Assembly: GCA_910574715.1 (NCBI GenBank)
Contig: CAJTCH010000021.1
Location: forward strand, 1 to 64,000
Reading direction: 5' to 3'
Source: Lachnospiraceae bacterium
GTDB lineage: Bacteria > Bacillota > Clostridia > Lachnospirales > Lachnospiraceae
Length of the DNA: 64,000 nucleotides
Shown: positions 42,861 through 51,683 of the stretch, piece after piece
How the letters are laid out: each line of letters opens with the position of its first letter
How positions within the stretch are numbered: the first letter of the stretch is position 1
Translations under genes and position numbers: made by a program
Notes under the pieces: model-generated
What the model saw: only the letters and a program-made list of their open reading frames with translations
Databases searched by the model: none
What the model was told of the DNA's origin: nothing

Positions 42861-42994
42861 TCATGCGGATATGGGGTGATTCATTCTCTGCTTTAGAAGT
42901 TGACAAGCATTCTTCCATCTCATATATTTATACTGAGCGGCAGATGTTAGGGCCGAGAGTATCTATTAAAATATCAGATGACAGGGTGGACAAC

Positions 42995-43921
42995 ATGATC
43001 AATGTACAGAGTATCGAATTCTATACGGGAAGCCAGGAAGAAGTTCTTCCTGGTTTCTCGTCTGACTTCCCTTACATCGCCTCAAGGGCGAAGCTTGACT
43101 GCTATGTGGAGCGTTCTGTGCCGTGGCACTGGCATAGGACGGTAGAACTCTTCTATGTGGAGAGCGGCTCCGTTGAGTATTATACGCCTGGCGGGAAGAT
43201 ACAATTTCCTAAGGGTTCCGGCGGTCTGGTGAATGCAAATGTGATCCACATGACGAAGGCAATGCCGCAGACGGAAGAGACGATCCAGCTTCTTCATATT
43301 TTCGATGTCTCTCTGCTTGCGGGAGAACGCGGCAGCAGGATCGAGAACCGATACATTACGCCTGTCGCTATGGCGCCGCAGCTTGAGGTGATCGGATTTT
43401 TCCAGGGGAATCAAGAGCATGAGAAGATCCTTGAGCGTATCAGGGATGCATTCACCTTGTCTGAGGATGAATTCGGATATGAGCTTAAGCTTCGGGAAGC
43501 CCTGACTGGGATATGGCTGATGGTCTTTGAACTGGTCCGTCCTATGCTGACTGGGAAGGAAGGATATAATAAGAAGAATAACGACAAGATCAAACAGATG
43601 ATGATCTATATCCATGAGCATTATCCAGAGAAGATATCCATTCCAGAGCTTGCCACCGCCGCATTCATCAGTGAACGGGAATGTTACCGGATATTCAGGG
43701 AGTATCTGCATATAGCTCCGGCGGAATATATGAGGAGCTATCGTATGCAAAAGGCTTGTCAAATGTTGGCCGAAGGGCAGGAGTCTGTTACGGAGATCAG
43801 TCATGCCTGCGGACTTGGAAGCAGCAGTTATTTCGGGAAGGTATTCTATGAGTCGATGCACTGTACACCGTCGGAATACCGGAGGAAATGGCAGAATTCT
43901 GATAGAAAAGGGCAGAGATAA
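42995..43921 (+). CDS. AraC family transcriptional regulator
   Basis: The ATG at 42995 follows AGGGTGG; upstream codons in the frame do not look conserved. The protein has 308 residues. The N-terminal cupin-like ligand domain has VPWHWHRTVELFYVESGSVE (His residues as in sugar- or metabolite-binding AraC proteins) at about 37-56. The C-terminal pair of HTH motifs (about 205-300) reads ISIPELATAAFISERECYRI and SVTEISHACGLGSSSYFGKV followed by FYESMHCTPSEYRR. It may control the symporter upstream, but no operator was found. Confidence 0.9.
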   Translation: MINVQSIEFYTGSQEEVLPGFSSDFPYIASRAKLDCYVERSVPWHWHRTVELFYVESGSVEYYTPGGKIQFPKGSGGLVNANVIHMTKAMPQTEETIQLLHIFDVSLLAGERGSRIENRYITPVAMAPQLEVIGFFQGNQEHEKILERIRDAFTLSEDEFGYELKLREALTGIWLMVFELVRPMLTGKEGYNKKNNDKIKQMMIYIHEHYPEKISIPELATAAFISERECYRIFREYLHIAPAEYMRSYRMQKACQMLAEGQESVTEISHACGLGSSSYFGKVFYESMHCTPSEYRRKWQNSDRKGQR

Positions 43922-43992
43922 GATAGTTTTCCCTGAAGAAAATGCATTATAATGATAGCAGAAACAAGAAGAATTTTCACAGGAGGGAACTT

Positions 43993-44082
43993 ATGTATTA
44001 CGAAGAACGAGATTTTCTGGAGACCGCTGATCAGGAAACATTAGATCAGATTGCGTTGCGGTTGGGAATCCTTGTAAGGTAA
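43993..44082 (+). CDS. 29-residue ORF, remnant or small peptide
   Basis: It begins YYEERDFLETADQETLDQIA after a very good AGGAGGG site. It ends GILVR-stop. The strong ribosome site argues that it is translated. It could be the surviving start of a longer gene or a leader peptide for the ATPase gene. I do not recognise it. Confidence 0.4.
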   Translation: MYYEERDFLETADQETLDQIALRLGILVR

Positions 44083-44160
44083 TACGTCAGTTAGAATCAG
44101 ATATGGAATTTTGTAAGAACTTGTGATAGAATAACACCAGTAAAGCCTGGAGGTTGCCGA

Positions 44161-45747
44161 ATGAGTGGTAAGAAATTTAACACAACAGGTATCTGCATAC
44201 CTTCCCTGCATTATATGGTAGATACAACGGATATGATCGATCAGATTATTGACGGATATATTGAACAGGGAGAATATTTTACTATCAACCGCGCGCGTCA
44301 GTTCGGTAAGACAACGACATTGGAGCTTCTCTATCAGAGACTTAAAGAGAAATATATTGTGCTGGATATCAGCTTTGAGGCGGCGGACGAGTATTTTCAG
44401 ACATTAGGGACACTTGCCAGAGGATTGATCATGGATATTTCGGAGCGGTTAAGGGCACAGCAAGTTCCAAAGCCTTTGTGTGAAGAATGGGATATCCCGG
44501 TTTCAGGAGAATTTCCGCTGCGTGATTTTGGAAGAAAGATTACGGCTCTTTGCAGCAAAAGTGACAGGGAAGTGATACTGACGATCGATGAAGTAGATAA
44601 GAATGCGGATAATCAGATATTCATGTCATTTCTGGGGCTATTAAGAGAAAAGTATCTGAAGCAGAGGAGTGGAAAAGATCATACCTTTAAATCAGTAATT
44701 CTTGCAGGAGTATATGATGTTAAGAATCTGAAATTAAAGCTGCATGCGCCGGAAGAATCCAAGTACAACAGTCCTTGGAACATTGCTGCTGATTTTACGG
44801 TCAATATGAGTCTTACGAAAACCGGAATTGCAGAGATGTTGTGCGGTTATGAGCGGGATTGCCATACAGGAATGGATATTGAATATATTGCCCGGCAGTT
44901 GTATGAATATACCTCTGGTTATCCGTTTCTTGTATCCAGATTGTGCAAGCTAATAGATGAGCAGGTGGCGGGAACAAAGGAGTTCCCGGACAGACATTCT
45001 GCATGGACAAAGGATGGTTTTCAGGCGGCAGTGAAGCTGATCTTATATGAATCCAATACATTGTTTGATGATATGCGCAAGAAGCTGGATGAATATCCGG
45101 AACTGTCTGAGATGATCTATGTACTTCTGTTTAATGGGAAAAGTATTGCATATAGTCCGGATAATCTGGCGATGGATATTGGTATGCGCTTCGGATTCAT
45201 AAAATGTGCAGATGAACAGATTGCGGTTGCCAACAGGATTTTTGAAACGAGGCTTTATAATTATTATCTGGCTGAGGAGATGCTGGGAAATAATACTTAC
45301 TCAGCATCTATGCAGATTAAGAATCAGTTTATTCACGGTAACGTTCTGGATATGGAGTTGATATTGAGAAAATTTGCCGAACATTTTACAGATGTATATG
45401 GAAACAGCACGGATAAATTTATCGAGGAGTATGGCCGTCTTCTGTTTCTTCTCTATTTGAAGCCGATTATCAATGGAACCGGAAATTACTATATAGAATC
45501 CAGAACCAGGAGTATGGGGCGGACAGATGTGATCGTGGATTACTTAGGGCAGCAGTATATTGTGGAAATGAAGATTTATCATGGAAATGAATATAATCTT
45601 CGGGGGGAGAATTAGTTGATGGGGTATTTGGATGATTATCACCTTAAGAAAGGGTATATGCTGAGTTTTAACTTTAATAAAAAGAAACAGGTTGGGGTTC
45701 ACGAGGTAATTCTGGGAGAGAAAACGTTGATTGAAGCAATCGTGTAG
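44161..45747 (+). pseudogene. AAA-ATPase-like / PD-(D/E)XK protein with in-frame amber codon
   Basis: The N-terminal AAA-ATPase-like domain has the degenerate P-loop INRARQFGKTTTLELLY near 42 and EVILTIDEVDKNADNQIF. The C-terminal nuclease-like domain has RSMGRTDVIVDYLGQQYIVE followed by MKIYHG. At 45613-45615 a TAG stops the frame after LRGEN. The same frame continues with LMGYLDDYHLKKGYMLSFNF and KQVGVHEVILGEKTLIEAIV to a stop at 45747. Relatives have Gln here, so CAG to TAG is the likely change. The 484-residue product lacks 44 residues after the nuclease motif. Members of this family are multi-copy in gut Firmicutes. Confidence 0.8.
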
Positions 45748-45980
45748 GAGAGAATGGCAGATTTTGCAATTGCGGAATCTGTCATTCTTTGATACATTTT
45801 GGCAAATTGTAAAAAGTATACAATAGTCAGAAGGTGATATTGTGAATTGTGTATAAATTTGGATATTTTGAAATTAAAGGTTGCAAATGTTTTAACAATC
45901 GGTTATTATAGGTATAGGCAATGAGATATATATGAGTTGTCTATAAGTAAGGTGAGAAGAGAATACAAGAGTGGGTTGAT
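45748..45980. other. gap before the glycine riboswitch
   Basis: This is AT-rich non-coding sequence holding the operon promoter at 45881-45909. A hairpin GATTTTGCAATTGCGGAATC-like repeat after the ATPase gene (45762-45785) may terminate it. Confidence 0.4.
45881..45909 (+). promoter_or_regulatory. promoter of the glycine reductase operon
   Basis: TTGCAA (45881-45886), 17 bases, TATTAT (45904-45909), giving a start near 45916 and a leader of about 300 bases that contains the riboswitch and terminator. Confidence 0.65.
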
Positions 45981-46071
45981 ATTTTCCAAGAGAGAGTCAT
46001 AAGTGTGGCCGCCGAAGAGGCAAACCTGATTGGTAATCAGGCGAAACTTTCAGGCAAAAGGACTGGAGAAT
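45981..46071 (+). ncRNA. glycine riboswitch, single aptamer
   Basis: The conserved core is present: GCCGAAGAGGCAAAC followed by CTGATT/AATCAG, GCGAAACTTTCAGGCAAAAG and GACTGGAGAA. P1 is formed by ATTTTCCA (45981-45988) with TGGAGAAT (46064-46071). One aptamer is seen, not the tandem pair. The downstream terminator at 46148 makes an ON switch plausible: glycine binding would allow read-through into the grd genes. Confidence 0.92.
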
Positions 46072-46147
46072 GTACCACATTCTGAATCTTGTGCTATATG
46101 ATAATTTCTAGTATGTATTGATATGTTATCGGGGCAAAAGACAGAAG

Positions 46148-46188
46148 GGACGATTGCACGCATGATTGTGTTCAAATCGTCCTTTTTT
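46148..46188 (+). terminator. riboswitch-controlled terminator
   Basis: Stem GGACGATT (148-155) / AATCGTCC (175-182) followed by TTTTTT. It lies between the glycine aptamer and grdX and is probably the expression platform. Confidence 0.85.
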
Positions 46189-46232
46189 AATACGATACCG
46201 AAGAGATGGCCGGAAGGGAGAAGTGGAAGCAG

Positions 46233-46619
46233 ATGGGCAGTAGAGAGTATATGGTCATAACCAACAATCCTCTGGTCTGGGACAGACTTAAGGAGACACG
46301 TCATGTGGTCTACCGGGAGATTTCCTATGAAGAGATTCTAAGGGAAGTAAGAGACAGAATTCACGAAGGGCACACATTGTTATCGCATCCGTTATCCGGA
46401 AGCGTGAAGCCCAATGAGACACCATACAAATCCATCATGATATCAGAACGGAAGGGGGAGGTTGACGAAGGGTCGCTTAAGTTGATTGAGAATGCCATAC
46501 AAGCGTGCCGCAAATTCATATTCAAGTCTGACTTGTATGAGGAATCGGTATATGACGATTTTCAGATTATCGACTGGACTCTGTTGGAAAGCGGGATGGC
46601 ATCGGCAGATGCGTTGTAA
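46233..46619 (+). CDS. grdX: GrdX family protein
   Basis: This small protein (128 residues from 46233; an in-frame ATG at 46206 would add nine) is found at the head of glycine, sarcosine and betaine reductase operons. YMVITNNPLVWDRLKETRHV near the N-terminus and LLSHPLSGSVKPNETPYKSI in the middle are typical. Its biochemical role is not established. Neither start has an ideal ribosome site. It lies between the riboswitch terminator and grdE. Confidence 0.88.
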   Translation: MGSREYMVITNNPLVWDRLKETRHVVYREISYEEILREVRDRIHEGHTLLSHPLSGSVKPNETPYKSIMISERKGEVDEGSLKLIENAIQACRKFIFKSDLYEESVYDDFQIIDWTLLESGMASADAL

Positions 46620-46688
46620 TTTTTCAAAGGTTGTAAAAGCATTGCAGCTTAAAACAATAATATCAATATTCTAAGGAGGGAACCAAAA

Positions 46689-47969
46689 GTGAGATTAGAA
46701 ATGGGACACATTTACATTAAGGATATTCAGTTTGCGGCTGAGTCTAAGATTGAAGACGGTATCCTTTATGTATCCGAAGAGGCCGTTAAAGCGGTTGCTC
46801 TCGAGGACGAGAAGATTAAGAGCGTATCATTTGATATCGCGAAGCCAGGTGAGTCTGTGAGAATCACACCGGTTAAGGACGTCATCGAGCCAAGAGTTAA
46901 GGTAGAAGGAAGAGGAGGAATCTTCCCGGGCGTGATCGCTAAGGTTGATACCGTTGGCGAAGGTAAGACATATGCACTGAAGGGCATGGCTGTTGTTACG
47001 GCTGGTAAGATCGTAGGTTTCCAGGAAGGTATCATCGATATGACCGGTCCGGGAGCAGACTATACACCATTTTCCAAGACCCTGAATCTGGTTATGATCT
47101 GTGAGCCGGTAGATGACATCAAACCGCATGATTATGAGAGGGCGGTACGTTTCGCAGGCTTCAGAGTTGCTGTATATCTCGGAGAGCTGGCACGTGAGCT
47201 TACTCCGGATGAGACGAAGGTATACGAGACATGCACCATCAAGGAAGGCATGGAGAAGTACCCGAATCTTCCAAGAGTTGCTTATGTACAGATGCTTCAG
47301 AGCCAGGGCCTTCTGCATGATACTTATGTATACGGCGTGGATGCTAAGAAGATCGTTCCGACGATCATGAGCCCGACAGAGGTTATGGACGGCGCTATCG
47401 TGTCCGGTAACTGTGTATCCGCATGTGATAAGAACCCAACTTATGTTCATTTGAACAACCCGGTTGTTCATGATATGTTTGAGCAGCATGGCAAGACATT
47501 TAACTTCGTATGCCACATCATCACCAATGAGAACGTATATCTGGCTGACAAGCAGCGTTCTTCTGACTGGACGGCGAAGTTATGTAAGATGTTAGACCTT
47601 GACGGCGTTATCGTATCTCAGGAAGGATTTGGTAATCCGGATACTGACCTGATCATGAACTGCAAGAAGATCGAAGCAGAAGGTGTTAAGACTGTTATTA
47701 TTACAGACGAGTACGCAGGACGCGACGGAAAGTCTCAGTCGTTGGCTGACTCCGATCCGGCGGCAGACGCAGTTGTAACAGGCGGTAATGCGAACCAGGT
47801 AATTATCCTGCCGAAGCTTGACAAGGTAATTGGAACCTTGGATTATGTAACGAAGATTGCAGGTGCAAGTGAGGAGACACTTCGTGAGGATGGATCTCTT
47901 GAGGTTGAGCTTCAGGTACTTACAGGTGCAACCAATGAGACTGGTTTCAATAAGCTGAGTGCTAGATAA
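46689..47969 (+). CDS. grdE: glycine reductase component B, GrdE (alpha/beta precursor)
   Basis: GrdE is the substrate-binding half of component B, which activates glycine as a Schiff base. It starts with GTG after AAGGAGGG, and has 426 residues. The proprotein is cleaved at a Cys that becomes a pyruvoyl group. Here SGNCVSACDKNPT places the first Cys at residue 242, the position known from GrdE of other Clostridia. The C-terminal ATNETGFNKLSAR is typical. It lies 17 bases before grdB. Confidence 0.96.
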   Translation: MRLEMGHIYIKDIQFAAESKIEDGILYVSEEAVKAVALEDEKIKSVSFDIAKPGESVRITPVKDVIEPRVKVEGRGGIFPGVIAKVDTVGEGKTYALKGMAVVTAGKIVGFQEGIIDMTGPGADYTPFSKTLNLVMICEPVDDIKPHDYERAVRFAGFRVAVYLGELARELTPDETKVYETCTIKEGMEKYPNLPRVAYVQMLQSQGLLHDTYVYGVDAKKIVPTIMSPTEVMDGAIVSGNCVSACDKNPTYVHLNNPVVHDMFEQHGKTFNFVCHIITNENVYLADKQRSSDWTAKLCKMLDLDGVIVSQEGFGNPDTDLIMNCKKIEAEGVKTVIITDEYAGRDGKSQSLADSDPAADAVVTGGNANQVIILPKLDKVIGTLDYVTKIAGASEETLREDGSLEVELQVLTGATNETGFNKLSAR

Positions 47970-47986
47970 GAAGGGAGGATAAAAAC

Positions 47987-49297
47987 ATGGCTAAATTAAA
48001 AGTAGTTCATTACATCAATCAGTTCTTTGCACAGATTGGTGGAGAAGAGAAAGCAGATTATCCGGCAGAGATCCGCGTTGGCGAAGTTGTCGGACCAGGT
48101 ATGGCGTTAACACAGCAGTTCGGTGAAGACGCTGAGATTGTTGCTACGATTATTTGTGGTGACTCTTATTTCAACGAGAACCTTGAGAAGGCGAAAGCAG
48201 ATATCCTTGCAATGGTGAAGGATCAGGCTCCGGATGTATTCGTAGCAGGTCCTGCATTCAACGCCGGACGTTACGGTGTTGCCTGCGGTACGATTGCGGC
48301 GGCGGTTCAGGAAGAACTTGGCATCCCGGCTGTTACGGGTATGTATGTAGAGAACCCTGGCGCTGATATGTTCAAGACTCAGGTTTATATCGTATCTACG
48401 AAGAACAGCGCTGCAGGTATGAGAGACGCAGTTAAGAAGCTGGCTCCGTTAGCAGTTAAGGTCGGAAGAGGCGAGGCAATCGGCGCTTCCTCACAGGAAG
48501 GATATATACCGAACGGTGTTCGTGTGAACTTCTTCGAGAAGGAGAGAGGATCTCTCCGTGCAGTCAAGATGCTGATCAAGAAGCTTGCTGACAAGCCGTT
48601 CGAGACAGAGTTCCCGATGCCAGACTTCGACAGAGTTGAACCGAATCCGGCAGTTAAGGATATCTCTCACGCGAAGATCGCTCTTGTTACCTCCGGCGGT
48701 ATCGTTCCGAAGGGCAATCCGGACCACATTGAGAGTTCCAGTGCTTCACACTACGGTGAGTATGATATCGCAGGTGTTATGGACTTAACAGAGGCGACAT
48801 ACGAGACAGCACACGGCGGATATGATCCGGTTTATGCAAATGAAGACTCTGACCGTGTATTACCGGTTGACGTACTTCGCGATATGGAAAAGGAAGGAAA
48901 GATTGGGGAGCTTCATCACCTGTTCTACACAACAACAGGTAATGGTACGGCTGTTGCATCATCCAAGGCTTTCGCTGCTGAGTTCTCTCAGAAGCTTAAG
49001 AACGATGGTGTTGACGCAGTAATCCTCACCTCCACATGAGGTACCTGTACTCGTTGCGGTGCAACGATGGTAAAAGAAGTAGAGAGAGCAGGAATCCCTG
49101 TTGTACACATCTGTACAGTAACTCCTATTTCTATGACAGTTGGTGCTAACAGAATCGTACCGGCTATCGCAATTCCACATCCTCTTGGAAATCCTGCATT
49201 GGATGCCGATGAGGAGAAGAGTCTCCGTCGTAAGATCGTTGAGAAGGCATTGGTTGCCCTTGAGACCGAAGTAGACGGACAGACTATATTCGACTAG
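47987..49297 (+). CDS. grdB: glycine reductase component B selenoprotein GrdB
   Basis: GrdB binds glycine together with GrdE and passes the carboxymethyl group to GrdA. The gene contains an in-frame TGA at 49037-49039, codon 351, in the context LTST-U-GTCTRCGATMVKEVE, read as selenocysteine. The full product is 436 residues. The UxxC context and the downstream VGANRIVPAIAIPHPLGNP are hallmarks of the family. A stem-loop starts 12 bases after the TGA. Without Sec insertion the protein would stop at 350 residues and lose its active site. Confidence 0.97.
49037..49066 (+). promoter_or_regulatory. UGA codon with SECIS-like hairpin in grdB
   Basis: TGA at 49037-49039, then CGTTGC (052-057), loop GGT, GCAACG (061-066), a perfect 6-bp stem. 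It sits at the distance expected for a bacterial SECIS element recognised by SelB. Confidence 0.75.
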
Positions 49298-49306
49298 ACG
49301 CCTAGA

Positions 49307-49434
49307 GCACTTGGCGAGGTATTGTCGAGCCTAGTGCGAAGCGCATCTGTGCACTTGGTGAGGTTCTTTCGAACCTAGTGCAGCAGATGATACCTTACGA
49401 GGTTCTATCGAGCTTAGTGCAGCAGATGATACCT
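49307..49434 (+). repeat. three tandem hairpin repeats between grdB and trxB
   Basis: Three related units with a period of 40-44 bases. The second is clearest: GCACT (351-355), a six-base bulge, AGGTTC-TTTC-GAACCT and AGTGC (377-381). Units at 307-337 and about 391-420 are degenerate copies, and GTGCAGCAGATGATACCT occurs twice (378 and 417). No ORF. The repeats may protect or process the mRNA between grdB and trxB. Confidence 0.7.
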
Positions 49435-49503
49435 CTAAAATGTTTTAAATTTGGACAAATCAGAAAATTGTCCTTGCAGAATGTATTTTATTTTAATTTA
49501 ATA

Positions 49504-49540
49504 AGTGATATAGTGTAACAAAGAGTTGCACTATATCACT
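49504..49540. promoter_or_regulatory. 12-bp inverted repeat before trxB
   Basis: AGTGATATAGTG (504-515) / CACTATATCACT (529-540), loop 13 bases, followed by ATAAAAAAGG. It ends nine bases before the AAGGAG site of trxB. It could be an operator, an attenuator or an mRNA end; a T run is absent. Confidence 0.6.
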
Positions 49541-49562
49541 ATAAAAAAGGAGAAATTTCGTT

Positions 49563-50507
49563 ATGAGCAAAATTTATGACGTAATTGTCCTGGGCGCAGG
49601 TCCGGCAGGTTTGGCAGCAGGACTGTACGCAGGAAGAAGCCGTCTTTCTGTTCTGATCATCGAGAAGGGTCAGGACGGCGGACAGATTGCTATCACAGAT
49701 GAGATTGAGAACTATCCTGGACAGACCGTAGAAGGTGAGTCAGGACCGTCCCTGATCGCGAGAATGACAGAGCAGGCAGCAAAATTCGGCGCTGAGCGCG
49801 TATCTGACACGATTACAGAAGTATCCCTTGACGGAGAAGTTAAGGTGCTTAAGAGCGCGAAGGCTGAGTATCAGGGAAAGAACGTGATCATCGCTACAGG
49901 CGCTCATGCAAGGCCGATCGGCTGCAAGGGCGAGGCAGAGTATATGGGCAAGGGTGTCTCTTACTGTGCTACCTGTGATGCAAACTTCTTCGAGGATTTT
50001 GAAGTATATGTAGTAGGCGGCGGAGATTCTGCTGTTGAGGAAGCTATGTATCTGACGAAATTCGCAAGAAAAGTAACCATTATCCACAGAAGGAATGAGC
50101 TTCGTGCAGCGAAGTCCATTCAGGAGAAGGCGTTCAAGAATCCGAAGCTTGATTTCATGTGGGATTCTGTAGTAGAAGAGCTTGGCGGAGACGAGATCCT
50201 GTCCGAGATGACCGTTAAGAATGTGAAGACCGGAGAGATTACGAAGGTTACGGCAGACGAAGACGACGGTATGTTCGGTCTGTTTGGATTCATCGGAACC
50301 GTTCCGAATTCCAAGATCTTTGAAGGCATTATCGATATGGATGAGCGTGGATATATTAAGACGGATGAAGATATGCATACCAATATTCCAGGTGTTTACG
50401 CGGCTGGAGACGTTCGTATCAAGAGCTTAAGACAGGTAGTGACCGCAGCGGCTGACGGAGCGATCGCAGCAGTGCAGGTTGAGAGAAGCATGTCCGACTA
50501 CTTCTAA
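49563..50507 (+). CDS. trxB: thioredoxin reductase
   Basis: This 314-residue NAD(P)H:thioredoxin oxidoreductase has an FAD-binding GAGPAGLAAGLYAGRS at 12-27, the redox-active CATCDANFF near 136, and a pyridine-nucleotide loop VGGGDSAVEEAMYL near 155. The C-terminal FAD motif is IPGVYAAGDVR. In this operon it supplies electrons through the next gene's thioredoxin to regenerate selenoprotein GrdA after each turnover. AAAGGAG precedes the ATG. Confidence 0.97.
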   Translation: MSKIYDVIVLGAGPAGLAAGLYAGRSRLSVLIIEKGQDGGQIAITDEIENYPGQTVEGESGPSLIARMTEQAAKFGAERVSDTITEVSLDGEVKVLKSAKAEYQGKNVIIATGAHARPIGCKGEAEYMGKGVSYCATCDANFFEDFEVYVVGGGDSAVEEAMYLTKFARKVTIIHRRNELRAAKSIQEKAFKNPKLDFMWDSVVEELGGDEILSEMTVKNVKTGEITKVTADEDDGMFGLFGFIGTVPNSKIFEGIIDMDERGYIKTDEDMHTNIPGVYAAGDVRIKSLRQVVTAAADGAIAAVQVERSMSDYF

Positions 50508-50661
50508 GAATATTCGTTGATATACCAGATTATTCTACAAAACTCTTGTAAATAAGCACGCTTATTTATATAATATTGTCAAGCGGAAGCGTGTTTATAG
50601 GGATCTTGCCGTTATACAGCAGGATTTTCATATCATAAATCAATAAAGGAGGATGATAGAA

Positions 50662-50979
50662 ATGATAGATGTAGATAAGAACACATTCCAGACTGAGGTT
50701 CTGGAAGCAGAAGGTTATGTATTCGTTGACTTCTACGGTGACGGATGCGTACCATGCCAGGCTTTGATGCCGAAGGTACATGAGTTCGCAGATAAGTACG
50801 GCGATAAGTTAAAATTCACATCTCTGAACACGACAAAGGCTCGCCGCCTTGCGATCGGGCAGAAGATCCTCGGCCTTCCTGTAATGGCTATCTATAAGGA
50901 TGGACAGAAGGTTGAAGAGGTTGTGAAGGAAGATGCAACTCCAGAGAGTATTGAAGCGATGATTCAGAAATATATCTAA
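50662..50979 (+). CDS. trxA: thioredoxin of the glycine reductase operon
   Basis: This 105-residue thioredoxin has the active site [15 protein letters not shown] instead of the usual CGPC. This variant is typical for thioredoxins encoded with glycine reductase in Clostridia. The ATG at 50662 is nine bases after AGGAGG; an ATG directly on the AGGAGG (50653) is unlikely. The cis-Pro is in [12 protein letters not shown]. It reduces the oxidised selenide-sulfide of GrdA. Confidence 0.94.
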   Translation: MIDVDKNTFQTEVLEAEGYVFVDFYGDGCVPCQALMPKVHEFADKYGDKLKFTSLNTTKARRLAIGQKILGLPVMAIYKDGQKVEEVVKEDATPESIEAMIQKYI

Positions 50980-51043
50980 TCGGATATAGTTCTTTATCAT
51001 AGACAAATGTTTTTTACCACACAAGAAAGGAGAAAGCATAATT

Positions 51044-51517
51044 ATGGCTATTTTAGAAGGGAAAAAAGCAATAATTATCGGAGACCGTGATGGAATTCCG
51101 GGACCGGCGATCGCTGAGTGCGTACAGACTGCCGGTGCAGAAGTAGTATTTTCATCAACGGAATGTTTCGTCTGAACGAGCGCAGGCGCAATGGACTTAG
51201 AGAATCAGAAGAGGGTTAAGGATTTTGCTGAAGAGTATGGTGCAGAGAACTTAGTAGTAGTTCTTGGTGCAGCAGAAGGTGAAGCTGCAGGTCTTGCAGC
51301 GGAGACTGTAACAGCAGGAGACCCGACATTCGCAGGTCCATTGACAGGGGTCCAGCTTGGACTCACGGTATATCACGTATGTGAACCAGAGATGAAGGAA
51401 GAATTCGACGAAGCTGTTTATGACGAGCAGGTTAGTATGATGGAGATGGTACTTGACGTTGACGATATCGTCAGCGAGATGAGTTCTATCAGAGATGAAT
51501 TCTGTAAGTATTTGTAA
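51044..51517 (+). CDS. grdA: glycine reductase selenoprotein A, GrdA
   Basis: GrdA carries the carboxymethyl group on selenium from component B to component C. The TGA at 51173-51175 is codon 44 in the context [16 protein letters not shown], the exact site known for GrdA. The full product is 157 residues. AAAGGAG precedes the ATG. Automated calls usually begin only at codon 50, after the TGA, and miss a third of the protein. A GC-rich short inverted repeat (GCGCAGGCGC) follows the TGA, but the SECIS is less clear than in grdB. A terminator follows. Confidence 0.97.
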
Positions 51518-51535
51518 GAAATAGGATTAAAGAGC

Positions 51536-51580
51536 GGGGAAGACTCTATGGTGACCCACCAGGGTCTTCCCCCTTTTTTC
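51536..51580 (+). terminator. terminator between grdA and grdC
   Basis: A 9-bp stem GGGGAAGAC (536-544) / GTCTTCCCC (564-572) is followed by TTTTTT. It probably lets more grdA than grdCD be made, as GrdA is needed in excess. Confidence 0.88.
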
Positions 51581-51683
51581 TACCCTGACGGGCGGGAAGC
51601 ACCTTAGGGATAAGGACGGCGGGAAGCCCGGACAGGATACAATACCCTTCGATATGAAGAAAAGAAAGGTGGTAAATAAGACA

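Noticed and set aside
49037-49039. TGA in grdB as a nonsense mutation
   Set aside because: The codon is at the known selenocysteine site, the frame continues with conserved residues, and a SECIS-like hairpin follows.
49307-49434. CRISPR-like repeats
   Set aside because: Only three degenerate units whose whole period is conserved; there are no unique spacers.
51173-51175. TGA in grdA as a frameshift or pseudogene sign
   Set aside because: Codon 44 in CFV-U-TSAGAMD is the established selenocysteine of GrdA.
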